64,000 bases of DNA, taken from the NCBI GenBank assembly GCA_964572855.1, contig CAZNGF010000005.1:11125-75124 (forward strand), given 5' to 3'. Made by a program: the position numbers and the translations under genes. Within the stretch, counting starts at the first letter, position 1. Each line of letters begins with the position of its first letter. The stretch is from CAZNGF01 sp964572855 (lineage in GTDB: Bacteria; Bipolaricaulota; Bipolaricaulia; RBG-16-55-9; JAJCYT01). A model generated the notes under the pieces. That model was not told the DNA's origin. It did not search any database and saw nothing but the letters and a program-made list of their open reading frames with translations. Shown piece by piece: positions 32,081 through 40,899 of the stretch.

Positions 32081-32992
32081 GCGGCTCAGGAAACGCGCGA
32101 TTTGCGCCAGCCGTCGGGACTTTCGCAACTTGGTCAAGGCCTGTTGCTCCAGTTGACGCGCCCGCTCGCGGCTCATCCCCAACAGGTCGCCCACCGAAGC
32201 CAGCGTGTGCGCGGCGCCGTCGGTCAAACCGTAACGAAGCCGAAACACTTCGTTCTGTCTCGGGCTGAGCACGGCCATCTCCTCCTGCAGGGCCTCCCAC
32301 CAGATGGATCGGAGCGCGTCCTCTTCGGGCGAGATCAGCGTCTCGTCGCTCAAAAACTCCTCGATGTCGCGCCCGTCGGCTTCCTCCCCCGTCCCCCCTT
32401 CCAGCGAAACCGTCCCCTGCAACGCCGCTTTGACCTGGTTCAAACGCTCGGCCGACACCCCCAGGGCCTCGGCCACCTCCTGCTCGCTGGGCGGCGTCCC
32501 CGTCTCGTCCAGCAGCCGGCGCTCCGTCGCCTCGATGCGCTGACCGAGCTGTAACACGCTGACCGGGAGGCGAATCGTCCGCCCCTCCCGGGCAAGCGCC
32601 CGGCGCATCGCGTGCTGGATCCACCACGTTGCATACGTGCTGAACCGATAGCCCTTCTCGGGGTCGAATCGCTCCACCGCGCGCAGCAAACCCAGACTTC
32701 CCTCCTGGATCAAATCGAGCGTCCCGAGGCTGCCGCGTGGGGCGTATTCGCGCCCCACGTAGACCACCAAGCGCAAGTTGCAGAGCACCAGGCGCTCTTG
32801 CGCGGCCCGATCGCCCTGCTGGGCGGCGCGAGCGAGCGAGCGCTCTTCTTCAGCGTCGAGCAGCGGGTAGCGCCCGATATCTCGTAAGTAGGCGCCCATC
32901 AGGTCGACTGAAGGGGGGTCGTATGCCGACGAGCCGCGCGGGGGCTTCGACGCGCCATTGCCCGGCCCGCCACCGTTGCTAATTTGATCCAT
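32075..32992 (-). CDS. RNA polymerase sigma factor, sigma-70 RpoD-like
   Basis: 305 residues. Region 1.2 (DLMGAYLRDIGRYPLLDAEE), region 2 (LDLIQEGSLGLLRAVERFDP and YRFSTYATWWIQHAMRRALA), region 3 and region 4 (LSPRQNEVFRLRYGL, then MSRERARQLEQQALTKLR) are present. The short N-terminus without the acidic region 1.1 suggests a group 2 paralogue, though small primary sigmas exist. The ATG at 32992 follows an AGGTG site and lies 46 bases after mutS in the same direction. Confidence 0.9.
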   Translation of the reverse strand: MDQISNGGGPGNGASKPPRGSSAYDPPSVDLMGAYLRDIGRYPLLDAEEERSLARAAQQGDRAAQERLVLCNLRLVVYVGREYAPRGSLGTLDLIQEGSLGLLRAVERFDPEKGYRFSTYATWWIQHAMRRALAREGRTIRLPVSVLQLGQRIEATERRLLDETGTPPSEQEVAEALGVSAERLNQVKAALQGTVSLEGGTGEEADGRDIEEFLSDETLISPEEDALRSIWWEALQEEMAVLSPRQNEVFRLRYGLTDGAAHTLASVGDLLGMSRERARQLEQQALTKLRKSRRLAQIARFLSRL

Positions 32993-33038
32993 GCGTTCAC
33001 CTGGGACGAGTGTACCGGGGCGCGGGAGCGGCACCAAG

Positions 33039-35597
33039 TCAGACGTCGTCGAGTTGCGCCTTGAGTTCTGAAAGCCGAGAAAGCGCCTCCATCGGCGTGA
33101 GCTGGTTGACGTCCAGCGCGCGTAACGACTGCAGGACCGGATGGTCCTCCTGAGTAAACAGCGCTAGCTGGCGCGCAAAACGCGGCCCGTGCGAGCTGGT
33201 TCCGTCCATGCCCTCCAGAGGCCGCGTCGCCAGGATGCGTTCCAGGAGCGCTTCCGCCTCCCTCGTCACGCGCTCGGGCAAGCCGGCAAGGCGGGCCACG
33301 TGGACGCCGTAAGAACCTTCCGCTGCACCCGGCGCCACGCGATGCATGAACACCACCTCGCCGCCCTGCTCTTTGACGCGCACGTGCAGGTTCACCACGC
33401 CGGCCAATTGGTCGGCCAATTGTGTCAGTTCGTGATAGTGCGTCGCAAACAGCGTCATGGGCCGCGTTTCTTTCACCAGGTACTCCGCAACCGCCCAAGC
33501 GATCGAGACGCCGTCGAACGTGCTCGTGCCGCGCCCCATCTCGTCCAGCAACACCAGGCTCCGTTCCGTGGCGTGGTTGAGGATGTTGGCCGTCTCCAGC
33601 ATCTCGACCATGAAGGTCGAATACCCTCCGGCCAGCATATCCGAAGCGCCCACGCGCGTGAACACCTGGTCGAACACCGGCAGTCTCGCCTGTTTCGCCG
33701 GCACGAACGACCCCATCTGCGCCATGAGCGCGATCAGCGCCACCTGCCGCAAATAGGTCGACTTCCCGCTCATGTTCGGCCCGGTCAACACCACCAGGCG
33801 ATCGCTCCGGTCGAGCGAAAGGTCGTTGGGGACGAACGACTGACCCTGAACCAACGTCTCCACCACCGGATGCCGCCCCTCGACGATCTCCACCCCGGGC
33901 TCGCTGCACAACTCGGGGCGCACGTAATCCCGGCGCTGCGCCACCTCGGCCAGGGCCGCGTAGGCGTCGAGCTCGGCCACCGCCCGTGCCAGCGCCTGCA
34001 GGGCCTGCGTGCTTTGGGCGACCTGCTGTCGCACCTGTACGAACAGCTCGTATTCCAGCTCGCGGGATCGCTCTTGAGCCGCCAGACTCTTTTCCTCCAA
34101 TTCCTTCAGCTCCGGTGTGATGTAGCGCTCCGCGTTCGTCAGCGTCTGCTTGCGGTGGTAGTGGGGCGGCACCCGTTGGCTCTGTGCCTTCGACACCTCC
34201 AGGAAGTACCCGAAGACCGAGTTGTACCCCACCTTGAGGCTGCCGATCCCCGTAAGCTCACGTTCTTGCGCTTCCAGCGCCAGGATTCGATCGCGGGCTT
34301 CGGCCTCCTGCGCGCTCAGCTTGCCCAGTTCGGGGTGGTAGTCCGGGCGGATCACGCCGCCGTCTTTCAGCGCAAACGGGGCGTCCTCGCGCAACGCGCC
34401 TCCCAGTAGCTCGGCCACCTCCTTGAGCGCCTCGGACGCCAGCGTGTCCACGATACGGCGCGCCGCATCGTGCGGGGAGGCGCCCAGCAACTCCTTGGCC
34501 TTGAGCCAGAGGTCGGGGAGTTGGGCCAGCGACTGCTGCAGCGCCAACAAATCGCGCGGGCTCGCCCGGCCCGCCCCCAGCCGCCCCACCAGCCGCTCGA
34601 CGTCGTGGACCTCTTTCAACGTCTCCCGTAGCTCGCCACGCAACAGCCCCGCGCCCGACAGTGTCTCCACCAGGTCCAAGCGTGCCCCGATCTCATCGCG
34701 ATCGGTCAGCGGGTTCAACAAACGGTGCCGCAGCAGGCGTTGCCCCATCCCCGTGACCGCGACGTTCAGCACGCCCAACAGCGTGGCCCGCGTCCCGCCG
34801 TCGCGCAGCTCGCGCACGAGTTCCAGGTTCCGCACCGTAAACGGATCCAGCCTCAGCCGCTTCCCGGCAGCGTAGGCGGCCGGCAGGCGCAAGTGCCCCA
34901 GCGAGCGCTGCGTCGCCTTCAGGTAGGAGAACAGTCCGCCCGCCGCCCGGCACTCACCCTCCGCCAATCCCTCCACGCCCCCCATCTCGAAGTGGGCCGT
35001 CAGGGAAGCGCTTGAGAACGCGTCCTGGGGCCACCGGGTCTCCGAGGCACGCTCCAGGTGGGCCGGCAGCTGAAGCGCCAGGTCCGACGGCAGCAGCAAC
35101 TCGCTGGGCGAGAGCCTTCCCAACTCGGCCCAAAGCGCCTCCTCCGTGGGCACGCTCGTCGCCTTAAACTCCCCCGTGGAGGCGTCGCAAACCGCGAGCG
35201 CCCAGCCGCTGGCGTCCCGGACCACGGCGGCCAGATAGTTCTGCTTGCCCGGCTCCAGCGCGTCCGCCTCCAACACGGTCCCCGGCGTCACCACGCGTGT
35301 GACCTCGCGGGCTACCATCCCCTTCGCATCTTTCGTGCTTTGGACCTGATCGCAGACCGCCACCTTGTGTCCCCGCTTCAGCAACCGGTTGATGTAGGTG
35401 TCGACCTTCTTGATGGGCACCCCCGCCATCGGCGTCTCGTCCCGCTTTGTCAGCACGATGTCCAACTCGCGGGCGGCCAATTCGGCGTCCTCGAAAAACG
35501 TCTCGTAGAAGTCTCCGAGCTGGAAGAACAAGATCGCGTCCGGATACGCGTCTTTGGTCTCCAGGTACTGCTGCATCATCGGGGTCAGTTTGCTCAT
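33039..35597 (-). CDS. mutS: DNA mismatch repair protein MutS
   Basis: 852 residues. The mismatch-reading domain has the FYE motif in FFQLGDFYETFFEDA, followed by the connector, clamp and ATPase domains with Walker A TGPNMSGKSTYLRQ near 610, LDEMGRGTSTFDG and LFATHYHELTQLAD. The start is taken as the ATG at 35597, preceded by GGTGAG; a GTG three codons earlier is possible. No mutL is adjacent. Confidence 0.97.
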   Translation of the reverse strand: MSKLTPMMQQYLETKDAYPDAILFFQLGDFYETFFEDAELAARELDIVLTKRDETPMAGVPIKKVDTYINRLLKRGHKVAVCDQVQSTKDAKGMVAREVTRVVTPGTVLEADALEPGKQNYLAAVVRDASGWALAVCDASTGEFKATSVPTEEALWAELGRLSPSELLLPSDLALQLPAHLERASETRWPQDAFSSASLTAHFEMGGVEGLAEGECRAAGGLFSYLKATQRSLGHLRLPAAYAAGKRLRLDPFTVRNLELVRELRDGGTRATLLGVLNVAVTGMGQRLLRHRLLNPLTDRDEIGARLDLVETLSGAGLLRGELRETLKEVHDVERLVGRLGAGRASPRDLLALQQSLAQLPDLWLKAKELLGASPHDAARRIVDTLASEALKEVAELLGGALREDAPFALKDGGVIRPDYHPELGKLSAQEAEARDRILALEAQERELTGIGSLKVGYNSVFGYFLEVSKAQSQRVPPHYHRKQTLTNAERYITPELKELEEKSLAAQERSRELEYELFVQVRQQVAQSTQALQALARAVAELDAYAALAEVAQRRDYVRPELCSEPGVEIVEGRHPVVETLVQGQSFVPNDLSLDRSDRLVVLTGPNMSGKSTYLRQVALIALMAQMGSFVPAKQARLPVFDQVFTRVGASDMLAGGYSTFMVEMLETANILNHATERSLVLLDEMGRGTSTFDGVSIAWAVAEYLVKETRPMTLFATHYHELTQLADQLAGVVNLHVRVKEQGGEVVFMHRVAPGAAEGSYGVHVARLAGLPERVTREAEALLERILATRPLEGMDGTSSHGPRFARQLALFTQEDHPVLQSLRALDVNQLTPMEALSRLSELKAQLDDV

Positions 35598-35686
35598 GGT
35601 GCTCACCGTTTGTGGGGAATAATCCAGACGGTTGGCGGTTGCGCTCAGTCTACTTCAGCTGCGGAACTCGTGCAAAGCCGCCGCCC

Positions 35687-35715
35687 TTGATCCTAGGCGT
35701 CCAAAACCGTACAAC
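35687..35715 (+). promoter_or_regulatory. Promoter of the M42 peptidase gene
   Basis: TTGATC at 35687, a 17-base spacer and TACAAC at 35710-35715, divergent from mutS. Confidence 0.6.
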
Positions 35716-35739
35716 CTGTTCCGTACAGGGGAGGTCACC

Positions 35740-36777
35740 ATGCTCAATCTCGATTTACTAAAAAAACTTACCGAAGCTCAGGGCGTGCCGAGCCGCGAGG
35801 AACGCGTCCGTAAGCTCGTCCGTGCCCAGCTTGAATCTCTCACGGACGAGCAGCACGTCGACGCGCTCGGGAATGTGATCGCGCGCCGGCGCGGCAACGG
35901 CCCCAAAGTCATGCTCGCCGCCCACATGGATGAGATCGGCTTCCTCGTCCGCCACGTGGACGAGAGGGGATTTCTCCGCCTCGAACCCGTCGGCGGTTTC
36001 GACCCCAAGACCTTGGTCGCCCAACGCGTCATCGTCCACACCGAAGGCAATGACCTGCCGGGGCTGGTGGGGACCAAACCGGTCCACGCCCTTACGGACG
36101 AGGAGCGCAAAAAACCCCTCGAACTCAAACACCTGTTCGTCGACCTCGGTCTCCCCGGGGAGCGGGTTAAAGCCCAGGTCGACCTCGGCGACTTTGTCAC
36201 CCTCGAGCAACGCTTCAAGCGAATCGGGGACCTCGTAAGTTGTAAGGCGCTCGACGATCGCGTGGGTCTCTTTGTCATGCTGGAAGCTATGCGGAAATGC
36301 CGCGGGACAAACGCGGACGTCTACGCCGTCGCCACCGTTCAGGAGGAGGTCGGACTCCGCGGGGCGCACACCTCCGCTTTCGGCGTCGCACCCGATATCG
36401 GCGTTGCGCTCGACGTCACCGTCGCGGCCGACGTGCCGGGTTCGTCCGAGGATGAATACGTCACCCGCCTCGGCCAGGGCGCGGCCATCAAGGTTAAGGA
36501 CGGCTCACACATCTCGCACCCCGGTCTCGTCAGGGCATTCCGCCGACTCGCGCGGGAAGCCGAAATTCCCCACCAACTGGAATTGCTCCCCAAGGGGGGT
36601 ACCGACGCAGCCGGCCTGCAACTCGCCCGCGACGGCGCGGCCGCCATCACGCTATCCATTCCGACGCGTTACCTGCACTCCGTGGTCGAAGCGTCGCACG
36701 TCCGGGACATCGAAGCCTGTATCGATCTGCTCGCACGCTTCCTCGAGGCCGCCGACCAGCTCGATCTCACCCTCTAA
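35740..36777 (+). CDS. M42-family metallo-aminopeptidase
   Basis: 345 residues, a cytoplasmic dinuclear metal peptidase likely to form a tetrahedral dodecamer like other M42 enzymes. Metal and catalytic residues are visible in MLAAHMDEIGFLV, CKALDDRVGLFVML, ATVQEEVGLRGA, VALDVTVAADVPG and TRYLHSVVEASH. GGGGAGG precedes the ATG. Its stop overlaps the stop of pheA on the other strand within CTAA. Confidence 0.9.
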   Translation: MLNLDLLKKLTEAQGVPSREERVRKLVRAQLESLTDEQHVDALGNVIARRRGNGPKVMLAAHMDEIGFLVRHVDERGFLRLEPVGGFDPKTLVAQRVIVHTEGNDLPGLVGTKPVHALTDEERKKPLELKHLFVDLGLPGERVKAQVDLGDFVTLEQRFKRIGDLVSCKALDDRVGLFVMLEAMRKCRGTNADVYAVATVQEEVGLRGAHTSAFGVAPDIGVALDVTVAADVPGSSEDEYVTRLGQGAAIKVKDGSHISHPGLVRAFRRLAREAEIPHQLELLPKGGTDAAGLQLARDGAAAITLSIPTRYLHSVVEASHVRDIEACIDLLARFLEAADQLDLTL

Positions 36778-37610
36778 CCGGGCACTTCGGCGCGCGGGTA
36801 GCTCCCCAGTACGTGCCATCGGACCGCGAAAAAGCCCAGTTCACGCAGCGCGTTGTCCAACGCCGGCTCGTCCCGATGCCCCTCACACTCCAGGTAGAAC
36901 CGATAGCGCCCAATCCCGGTCCGAGCGGGCCGGGACTCCAATTTAGTCAAATTCACCCCGTTGGTCGCAAAGCCGCCTAGCGACTTGTAGAGCGCACCGG
37001 GCAGGTCGCGCGTCTCGAACCACACCGTCGTCTTCCAATCGGGTGTCCCGCCTTCCGCGCTCTCGCGCGCGATGACGAGAAAACGCGTCGTGTTGTGCCG
37101 AAAAGATTGTAGGTCGGCGCGCAAGACCTTCAATCCATAGCGTTGCCCAGCCCACTCGCTCGCGATTGCGGCCACTGAGGGGTCCGCACGCTCTGCGACC
37201 TCCTGAGCCGCGCCGGCTGTGTCGTAGCTCGGCCTCGCCTCGATGCCCTGCTCCTCCAGGAAGCGTGCGCATTGCCCCAACGCTTGCGGGTGGGATATCG
37301 CAACCTTCACCGCCTGCAGCGTCGCCTCGCCCGTGCCCAACAGGCAGTGGCTCACCTTCAAATACGTCTCACCAACCACCCGCACCTCGGGGGGCATATC
37401 CATCAGCAAATCGATCGCCTCGCTCACGCTGCCGGCGACCGAGTTCTCCACAGGCACGATCCCCGCGCGTGCCTCGCCTACCGACACGCGATCGAACACG
37501 TCCCGAAAACGCCGCACCCCCGTGCGCGGGGACTCCGGCCCGAAGTAAGCCGCCAACGCCTGCTCGCTGTAAGCCCCAACCTCTCCCTGGAACGCGACCG
37601 CCTTCGTCAT
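36774..37610 (-). CDS. pheA: Prephenate dehydratase
   Basis: Converts prephenate to phenylpyruvate for phenylalanine. 278 residues: the catalytic PDT domain (AVAFQGEVGAYSEQALAAYF, GIVPVENSVAGSVSEAIDLL, FRHNTTRFLVIA with the TRF motif) and a C-terminal ACT domain (GALYKSLGGFATNGVNLTKL, then ESRPARTGIGRYRFYLECEG) that binds phenylalanine for feedback. No chorismate mutase domain is fused. It is coupled to the upstream tsaC-like gene by an ATGA overlap. Confidence 0.95.
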   Translation of the reverse strand: MTKAVAFQGEVGAYSEQALAAYFGPESPRTGVRRFRDVFDRVSVGEARAGIVPVENSVAGSVSEAIDLLMDMPPEVRVVGETYLKVSHCLLGTGEATLQAVKVAISHPQALGQCARFLEEQGIEARPSYDTAGAAQEVAERADPSVAAIASEWAGQRYGLKVLRADLQSFRHNTTRFLVIARESAEGGTPDWKTTVWFETRDLPGALYKSLGGFATNGVNLTKLESRPARTGIGRYRFYLECEGHRDEPALDNALRELGFFAVRWHVLGSYPRAEVPG

Positions 37611-38209
37611 CCGACGCACCCGGAATCGGGAAGGGTCCCCCGTAGCACAACCGGCGGGTTCACACACAGGTCCACCACCGATGAGGCCATCCCGGCGATT
37701 CCCGCGCTCCCCCTGACAAACAGATCGACCTCCTCGCCGAACGCGCGCGCGATCTCCCCCAAATCGTTCATCGGCGGGTCACCGCGCCGGTTCACGCTTG
37801 TCCCCAACAGGGCTCCAAACGCATCGTACACGCGTACAAAATCCGGACTCGCCGGCACGCGCAAGCCCAATTTGCCCTCGAAACACGCGTCAGGTGGAGC
37901 CAGCGGCCCCGCAGGCAACAACACGGTAACCGGCCCCGGAAGCCAGCGCGCAACCAAGCGTTCCTGCCACACGGACAGCCTCCCGACCAACGCCAACCCG
38001 TCCGCCAGCGACCCAACGTGCAAACTGAAGGGTTCGGGGCGCAAACGACCCTTTAACTCGCGCAAACGGCCGATGGCTTTTTCGTCAGCCGCCCGACATC
38101 CAAGCCCATACACCGTGTCCGTCGGGAACACCAACACCCCCACCTTCGCCAAACGGCCGCCCGGCAACCCGGGCAGCGCCCTCACATCGATCGAATCAGC
38201 TTGCCTCAC
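37607..38209 (-). CDS. tsaC: L-threonylcarbamoyladenylate synthase (YrdC/Sua5 type)
   Basis: Makes threonylcarbamoyl-AMP for the universal t6A37 tRNA modification. 200 residues of YrdC fold: VLVFPTDTVYGLGCRAADEK near 25, RLRELKGRLRPEPFSLHVGS, WLPGPVTVLLPAGP and LGLRVPASPDFVRV. The C-terminal segment SSVVDLCVNPPVVLRGT is typical. The GTG start overlaps the sucD stop as GTGA. Confidence 0.9.
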   Translation of the reverse strand: MRQADSIDVRALPGLPGGRLAKVGVLVFPTDTVYGLGCRAADEKAIGRLRELKGRLRPEPFSLHVGSLADGLALVGRLSVWQERLVARWLPGPVTVLLPAGPLAPPDACFEGKLGLRVPASPDFVRVYDAFGALLGTSVNRRGDPPMNDLGEIARAFGEEVDLFVRGSAGIAGMASSVVDLCVNPPVVLRGTLPDSGCVG

Positions 38210-39093
38210 ACGCTGACCTTGCTCATCTTCTCCTTCACCAACCGCACCACGTCCTTAGGCATCCGGGCTACAGGGATCCCCGTCTCCTCCAATACGTTCG
38301 CCTTCGCTTCGGCCGACCCCTCGCCACTACTGCCGGAAATAATTGCGCCCGCATGCCCCATCCGTTTCCCAGGGGGCGCCGAGAACCCAGCGATGTACCC
38401 AACCACCGGCTTCCCAACCTCCTCCGCGATGAACCGAGCCGCCTCCTCCTCGTCGCTCCCGCCGATCTCTCCAACCAAAACGACTATCTCCGTCTCCTCG
38501 TCCCGGTTAAACAAATCAACGATGTCGATAAACGAACTACCCACCACCGGATCTCCGCCGATCCCCACCACGGTCGATTGCCCAATCCCCGCACGGCTCA
38601 GTTGATCCGCAATCTCATACGTCAACGTTCCGCTCCGGGAAACGATCCCCACTTTCCCCGCTTGAAATATCTGCCCCGGCAGGATCCCCATTTTAGCCTT
38701 CCCCGGGGAAATCAACCCCGGACAGTTCGGACCGATCATCACCGCCCCCGCTCCCTTCACGTAGGCGTAAGCCTTCAACATCTCGTGGGCCGGCACGCCC
38801 TCGCTAATGCAAACGACCAAAGCGATCCCCGCATCCACAGCCTCATACACCGGGTCTGCGCCGAACTGGGCCGGCACGAAACTCACCGTCGCATCGACCT
38901 CAAGCGCAGAGGATGCCTCCGCCACGCTGTCGAACACCGGCAACCCCTCAAACGTGCTCCCCCCTTTACCTGGGGTCACCCCCCCGACCACATTCGTCCC
39001 GTACTCAATCATCCGCCGCGTGTGAAAGCCTCCCTCGCTCCCCGTAATCCCCTGGACCAACACCCGGGTATCACCGTCCAACAATATGCTCAT
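38206..39093 (-). CDS. sucD: Succinyl-CoA ligase (ADP-forming) alpha subunit
   Basis: 295 residues. A CoA-binding Rossmann domain (VLVQGITGSEGGFHTRRMIE) precedes the ligase domain with VSRSGTLTYEIADQLSRAGI, STVVGIGGDPVVGSSFIDIV and the phosphohistidine in GKRMGHAGAIISGSSGE. TCA-cycle substrate-level phosphorylation. AAGGAG lies six bases before the ATG. The beta subunit gene sucC, normally just upstream, is absent; upstream is a divergent DUF501 gene. Confidence 0.95.
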   Translation of the reverse strand: MSILLDGDTRVLVQGITGSEGGFHTRRMIEYGTNVVGGVTPGKGGSTFEGLPVFDSVAEASSALEVDATVSFVPAQFGADPVYEAVDAGIALVVCISEGVPAHEMLKAYAYVKGAGAVMIGPNCPGLISPGKAKMGILPGQIFQAGKVGIVSRSGTLTYEIADQLSRAGIGQSTVVGIGGDPVVGSSFIDIVDLFNRDEETEIVVLVGEIGGSDEEEAARFIAEEVGKPVVGYIAGFSAPPGKRMGHAGAIISGSSGEGSAEAKANVLEETGIPVARMPKDVVRLVKEKMSKVSV

Positions 39094-39163
39094 AGACGCT
39101 CCTTATCGGGATCAGTTTCTCAGACTAAGCACCGGTATCCTACCACCGAACATCTCACATCAC

Positions 39164-39169
39164 TACAAT
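39164..39169 (+). promoter_or_regulatory. -10 box placing the DUF501 gene on a leaderless mRNA
   Basis: TACAAT ends seven bases before the ATG at 39177 and no ribosome site precedes that codon. Confidence 0.6.
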
Positions 39170-39176
39170 CCGACCC

Positions 39177-39689
39177 ATGCAACCGACACCTCAAGACCTC
39201 CAACAGCTCCATCGCCAATTGGGCCGCCCCCCACGCGGCCTACTCCAAATCCAATCCCGTTGCCCTTCGGGACATCCTCAAACTATCTCCGTCTACCCCC
39301 TGCTCCACCAACCAAACGGACCAGAACCCTTCCCGACCATCTTCTGGCTTTCATGCCCGAGCCTAATAGAACAACTCGCCCGTCTCGAACACAGCCGCCT
39401 CATTACAGTCCTCGAAGCCCGCTTCGCCACCGACCCGTCCCTCCGAGCAAGCCTCTTCGCAAACCATCGTGCCTACATCGCCGAGCGGTGGAACCTTCTC
39501 TCAGTCTCCGACCGGCGCTGGCTACGCAACCACGGTTGGCATCACGCCTACCTCCAGCGCGGCATCGGCGGGATTACCCACTGGCATCACCTCAAGTGCT
39601 TGCACCTCCACTACGCTCACCACCAAGCACGCCATAACGTGGTCGGCCACTATCTAACAAAACACCACCACATTCATCCCTGCCATTAG
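39177..39689 (+). CDS. DUF501 family protein
   Basis: 170 residues with the family opening LHRQLGRPPRGLLQIQSRC and TIFWLSCPSLIEQLARLEHS, then IGGITHWHHLKCLHLHYAHH. A histidine and cysteine-rich C-terminus may bind metal. Function unknown; in actinobacteria members lie near enolase and Ppx/GppA genes, which are not seen here. Confidence 0.82.
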   Translation: MQPTPQDLQQLHRQLGRPPRGLLQIQSRCPSGHPQTISVYPLLHQPNGPEPFPTIFWLSCPSLIEQLARLEHSRLITVLEARFATDPSLRASLFANHRAYIAERWNLLSVSDRRWLRNHGWHHAYLQRGIGGITHWHHLKCLHLHYAHHQARHNVVGHYLTKHHHIHPCH

Positions 39690-39694
39690 GTGAA

Positions 39695-39722
39695 TTGCAA
39701 CCCCCGTCCCCATCATTATACT
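39695..39722 (+). promoter_or_regulatory. Promoter of tRNA-Val
   Basis: TTGCAA at 39695, a 16-base spacer and TATACT at 39717-39722, ten bases before the tRNA. Confidence 0.7.
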
Positions 39723-39732
39723 CGGCTATCAA

Positions 39733-39807
39733 GGGCGAATAGCTCAGCGGGAGAGCGCCTCCCTTACAAGGAGGAAGTCACAGGTTCGATCCCTGTTTCG
39801 CCCACCA
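39733..39807 (+). tRNA. tRNA-Val (anticodon TAC)
   Basis: 75 bases including an encoded CCA. The acceptor GGGCGAA pairs with TTCGCCC at 39797-39803; the D-arm AGCTCAGCGGGAGAGC, anticodon loop CTTACAA and T-arm AGGTTCGATCC are all regular. Confidence 0.97.
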
Positions 39808-39811
39808 TAAA

Positions 39812-39872
39812 GGTGCGCGTTCTTGAGGCATAGAAACCCTTAACAAAAATCTATGCCTCAAGAACGCGCACC
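39812..39872. repeat. Perfect 23-bp inverted repeat between tRNA-Val and pgsA
   Basis: Arms at 39812-39834 and 39850-39872 are exact complements across a 15-base A-rich loop. The left arm starts five bases after the tRNA 3' end; the right arm contains the last codons and stop of pgsA on the minus strand. It can serve as a bidirectional terminator, but its length and perfection also suit a recombination or binding site. Confidence 0.85.
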
Positions 39873-40400
39873 GTCGGGGCCCGCCCCACCCTGCCATATT
39901 AGAAAACCATACAGCACGCCCGACAACACGGACACAACAACCGTGCTCCACAACAACCAATCTTTAACAACCAACCACATTCCTCCTGCACCGTTCCCAA
40001 CCAACAACAGCGCGTAAAACACAAACCCAAATTGCAAAAGCGCCTTCAACTTACCCCCAAAATTCGCCCCAAATCCTTTCCCCTTCGAAACGCCCCACGC
40101 ACGTAATCCCATAACAAAAAACTCACGACCAATCAAAACAATCACCGCCACCACCCCCACCAAACCCCGCTCCAAAAAAACCAACAAGGCCGCCGTCACC
40201 AGTAACTTATCCACCAACGGGTCAGCAAACTGACCAAACGCGGAAACCTCATCCCGTCTTCGCGCCACAAATCCGTCCAGCCAATCCGTCAATACACCTA
40301 TCCCAAACACCCCAGCCGCCCACCAGATCCAACCCTCAGCGAAAAACCATACAAAAAAGGGGATTGTAAAAAACCGCGCTATTGTCACCACGTTCGCCAT
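39858..40400 (-). CDS. pgsA: CDP-diacylglycerol-glycerol-3-phosphate 3-phosphatidyltransferase
   Basis: Makes phosphatidylglycerol phosphate. 180 residues with four or more membrane segments and the CDP-alcohol phosphotransferase motif spread over DWLDGFVARRRDEV and FGQFADPLVDK (D-x2-DG-x2-AR-x8-G-x3-D-x3-D). The ATG at 40400 is chosen; a TTG six bases upstream is also possible relative to the GAGGGTGATC site. Its C-terminal codons lie in the 23-bp inverted repeat. Confidence 0.93.
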   Translation of the reverse strand: MANVVTIARFFTIPFFVWFFAEGWIWWAAGVFGIGVLTDWLDGFVARRRDEVSAFGQFADPLVDKLLVTAALLVFLERGLVGVVAVIVLIGREFFVMGLRAWGVSKGKGFGANFGGKLKALLQFGFVFYALLLVGNGAGGMWLVVKDWLLWSTVVVSVLSGVLYGFLIWQGGAGPDGARS

Positions 40401-40437
40401 CGTCAAAGGATCACCCTCAATCGACCCAGCCGCCTGT

Positions 40438-40467
40438 TTGTCTCTCCCCCCCCGAATCCCCTATCAT
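40438..40467 (+). promoter_or_regulatory. Promoter of the ACT-domain gene
   Basis: TTGTCT at 40438, an 18-base spacer and TATCAT at 40462-40467, divergent from pgsA. Confidence 0.55.
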
Positions 40468-40499
40468 ATGAACAATACACAATCAACGAAAGGGGAACC

Positions 40500-40883
40500 A
40501 TGAAAGAATTCCGAATCAAATTGATGGATCGACCCGGTGAACTCGACCGGCTCGTCAATCTCCTCGCCAACCACAAAATCAACGTCAAAGCCATTGCCGC
40601 CGTCGTCTCTGGCCCCCAACCCGTGATCGGCCTCGTCGCCTCGGACGAAACCCAAGTCCAGTCCGCACTCGAACACGGCGGCTTCCCCTTCGAAACCCAC
40701 GAGCTCATCACCATATCGCTTCCCGATAAACCCGGGGAGCTCGCAAAACTCACCCGTCAACTGGCCAATGCCATGGTCAACGTCGAGTCCATCTACCTCA
40801 TCGCCAAAGCCGGCATGGAAGTCCAATTCGGCCTCACCGTCGACAACCCGCACAAAGCCAAGCACGAGCTCGCAACCGACTAA
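40500..40883 (+). CDS. Tandem ACT-domain protein
   Basis: 127 residues made of two ACT units: FRIKLMDRPGELDRLVNLLA with NVKAIAAVVSGPQPVIGLVA, and ITISLPDKPGELAKLTRQLA with NVESIYLIAKAGMEVQFGLT. Stand-alone double ACT proteins bind small ligands, usually amino acids, and act as regulators. AAAGGGG lies five bases before the ATG. Ligand unknown. Confidence 0.82.
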   Translation: MKEFRIKLMDRPGELDRLVNLLANHKINVKAIAAVVSGPQPVIGLVASDETQVQSALEHGGFPFETHELITISLPDKPGELAKLTRQLANAMVNVESIYLIAKAGMEVQFGLTVDNPHKAKHELATD

Positions 40884-40899
40884 CAGCGCCCCCGCAACG

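Noticed and set aside
40207..40215. A near-consensus DnaA box (TTATCCACC) in the strongly skewed region
   Set aside because: It is a single copy inside the pgsA coding sequence, with no cluster and no dnaA or dnaN, so it does not support an origin.
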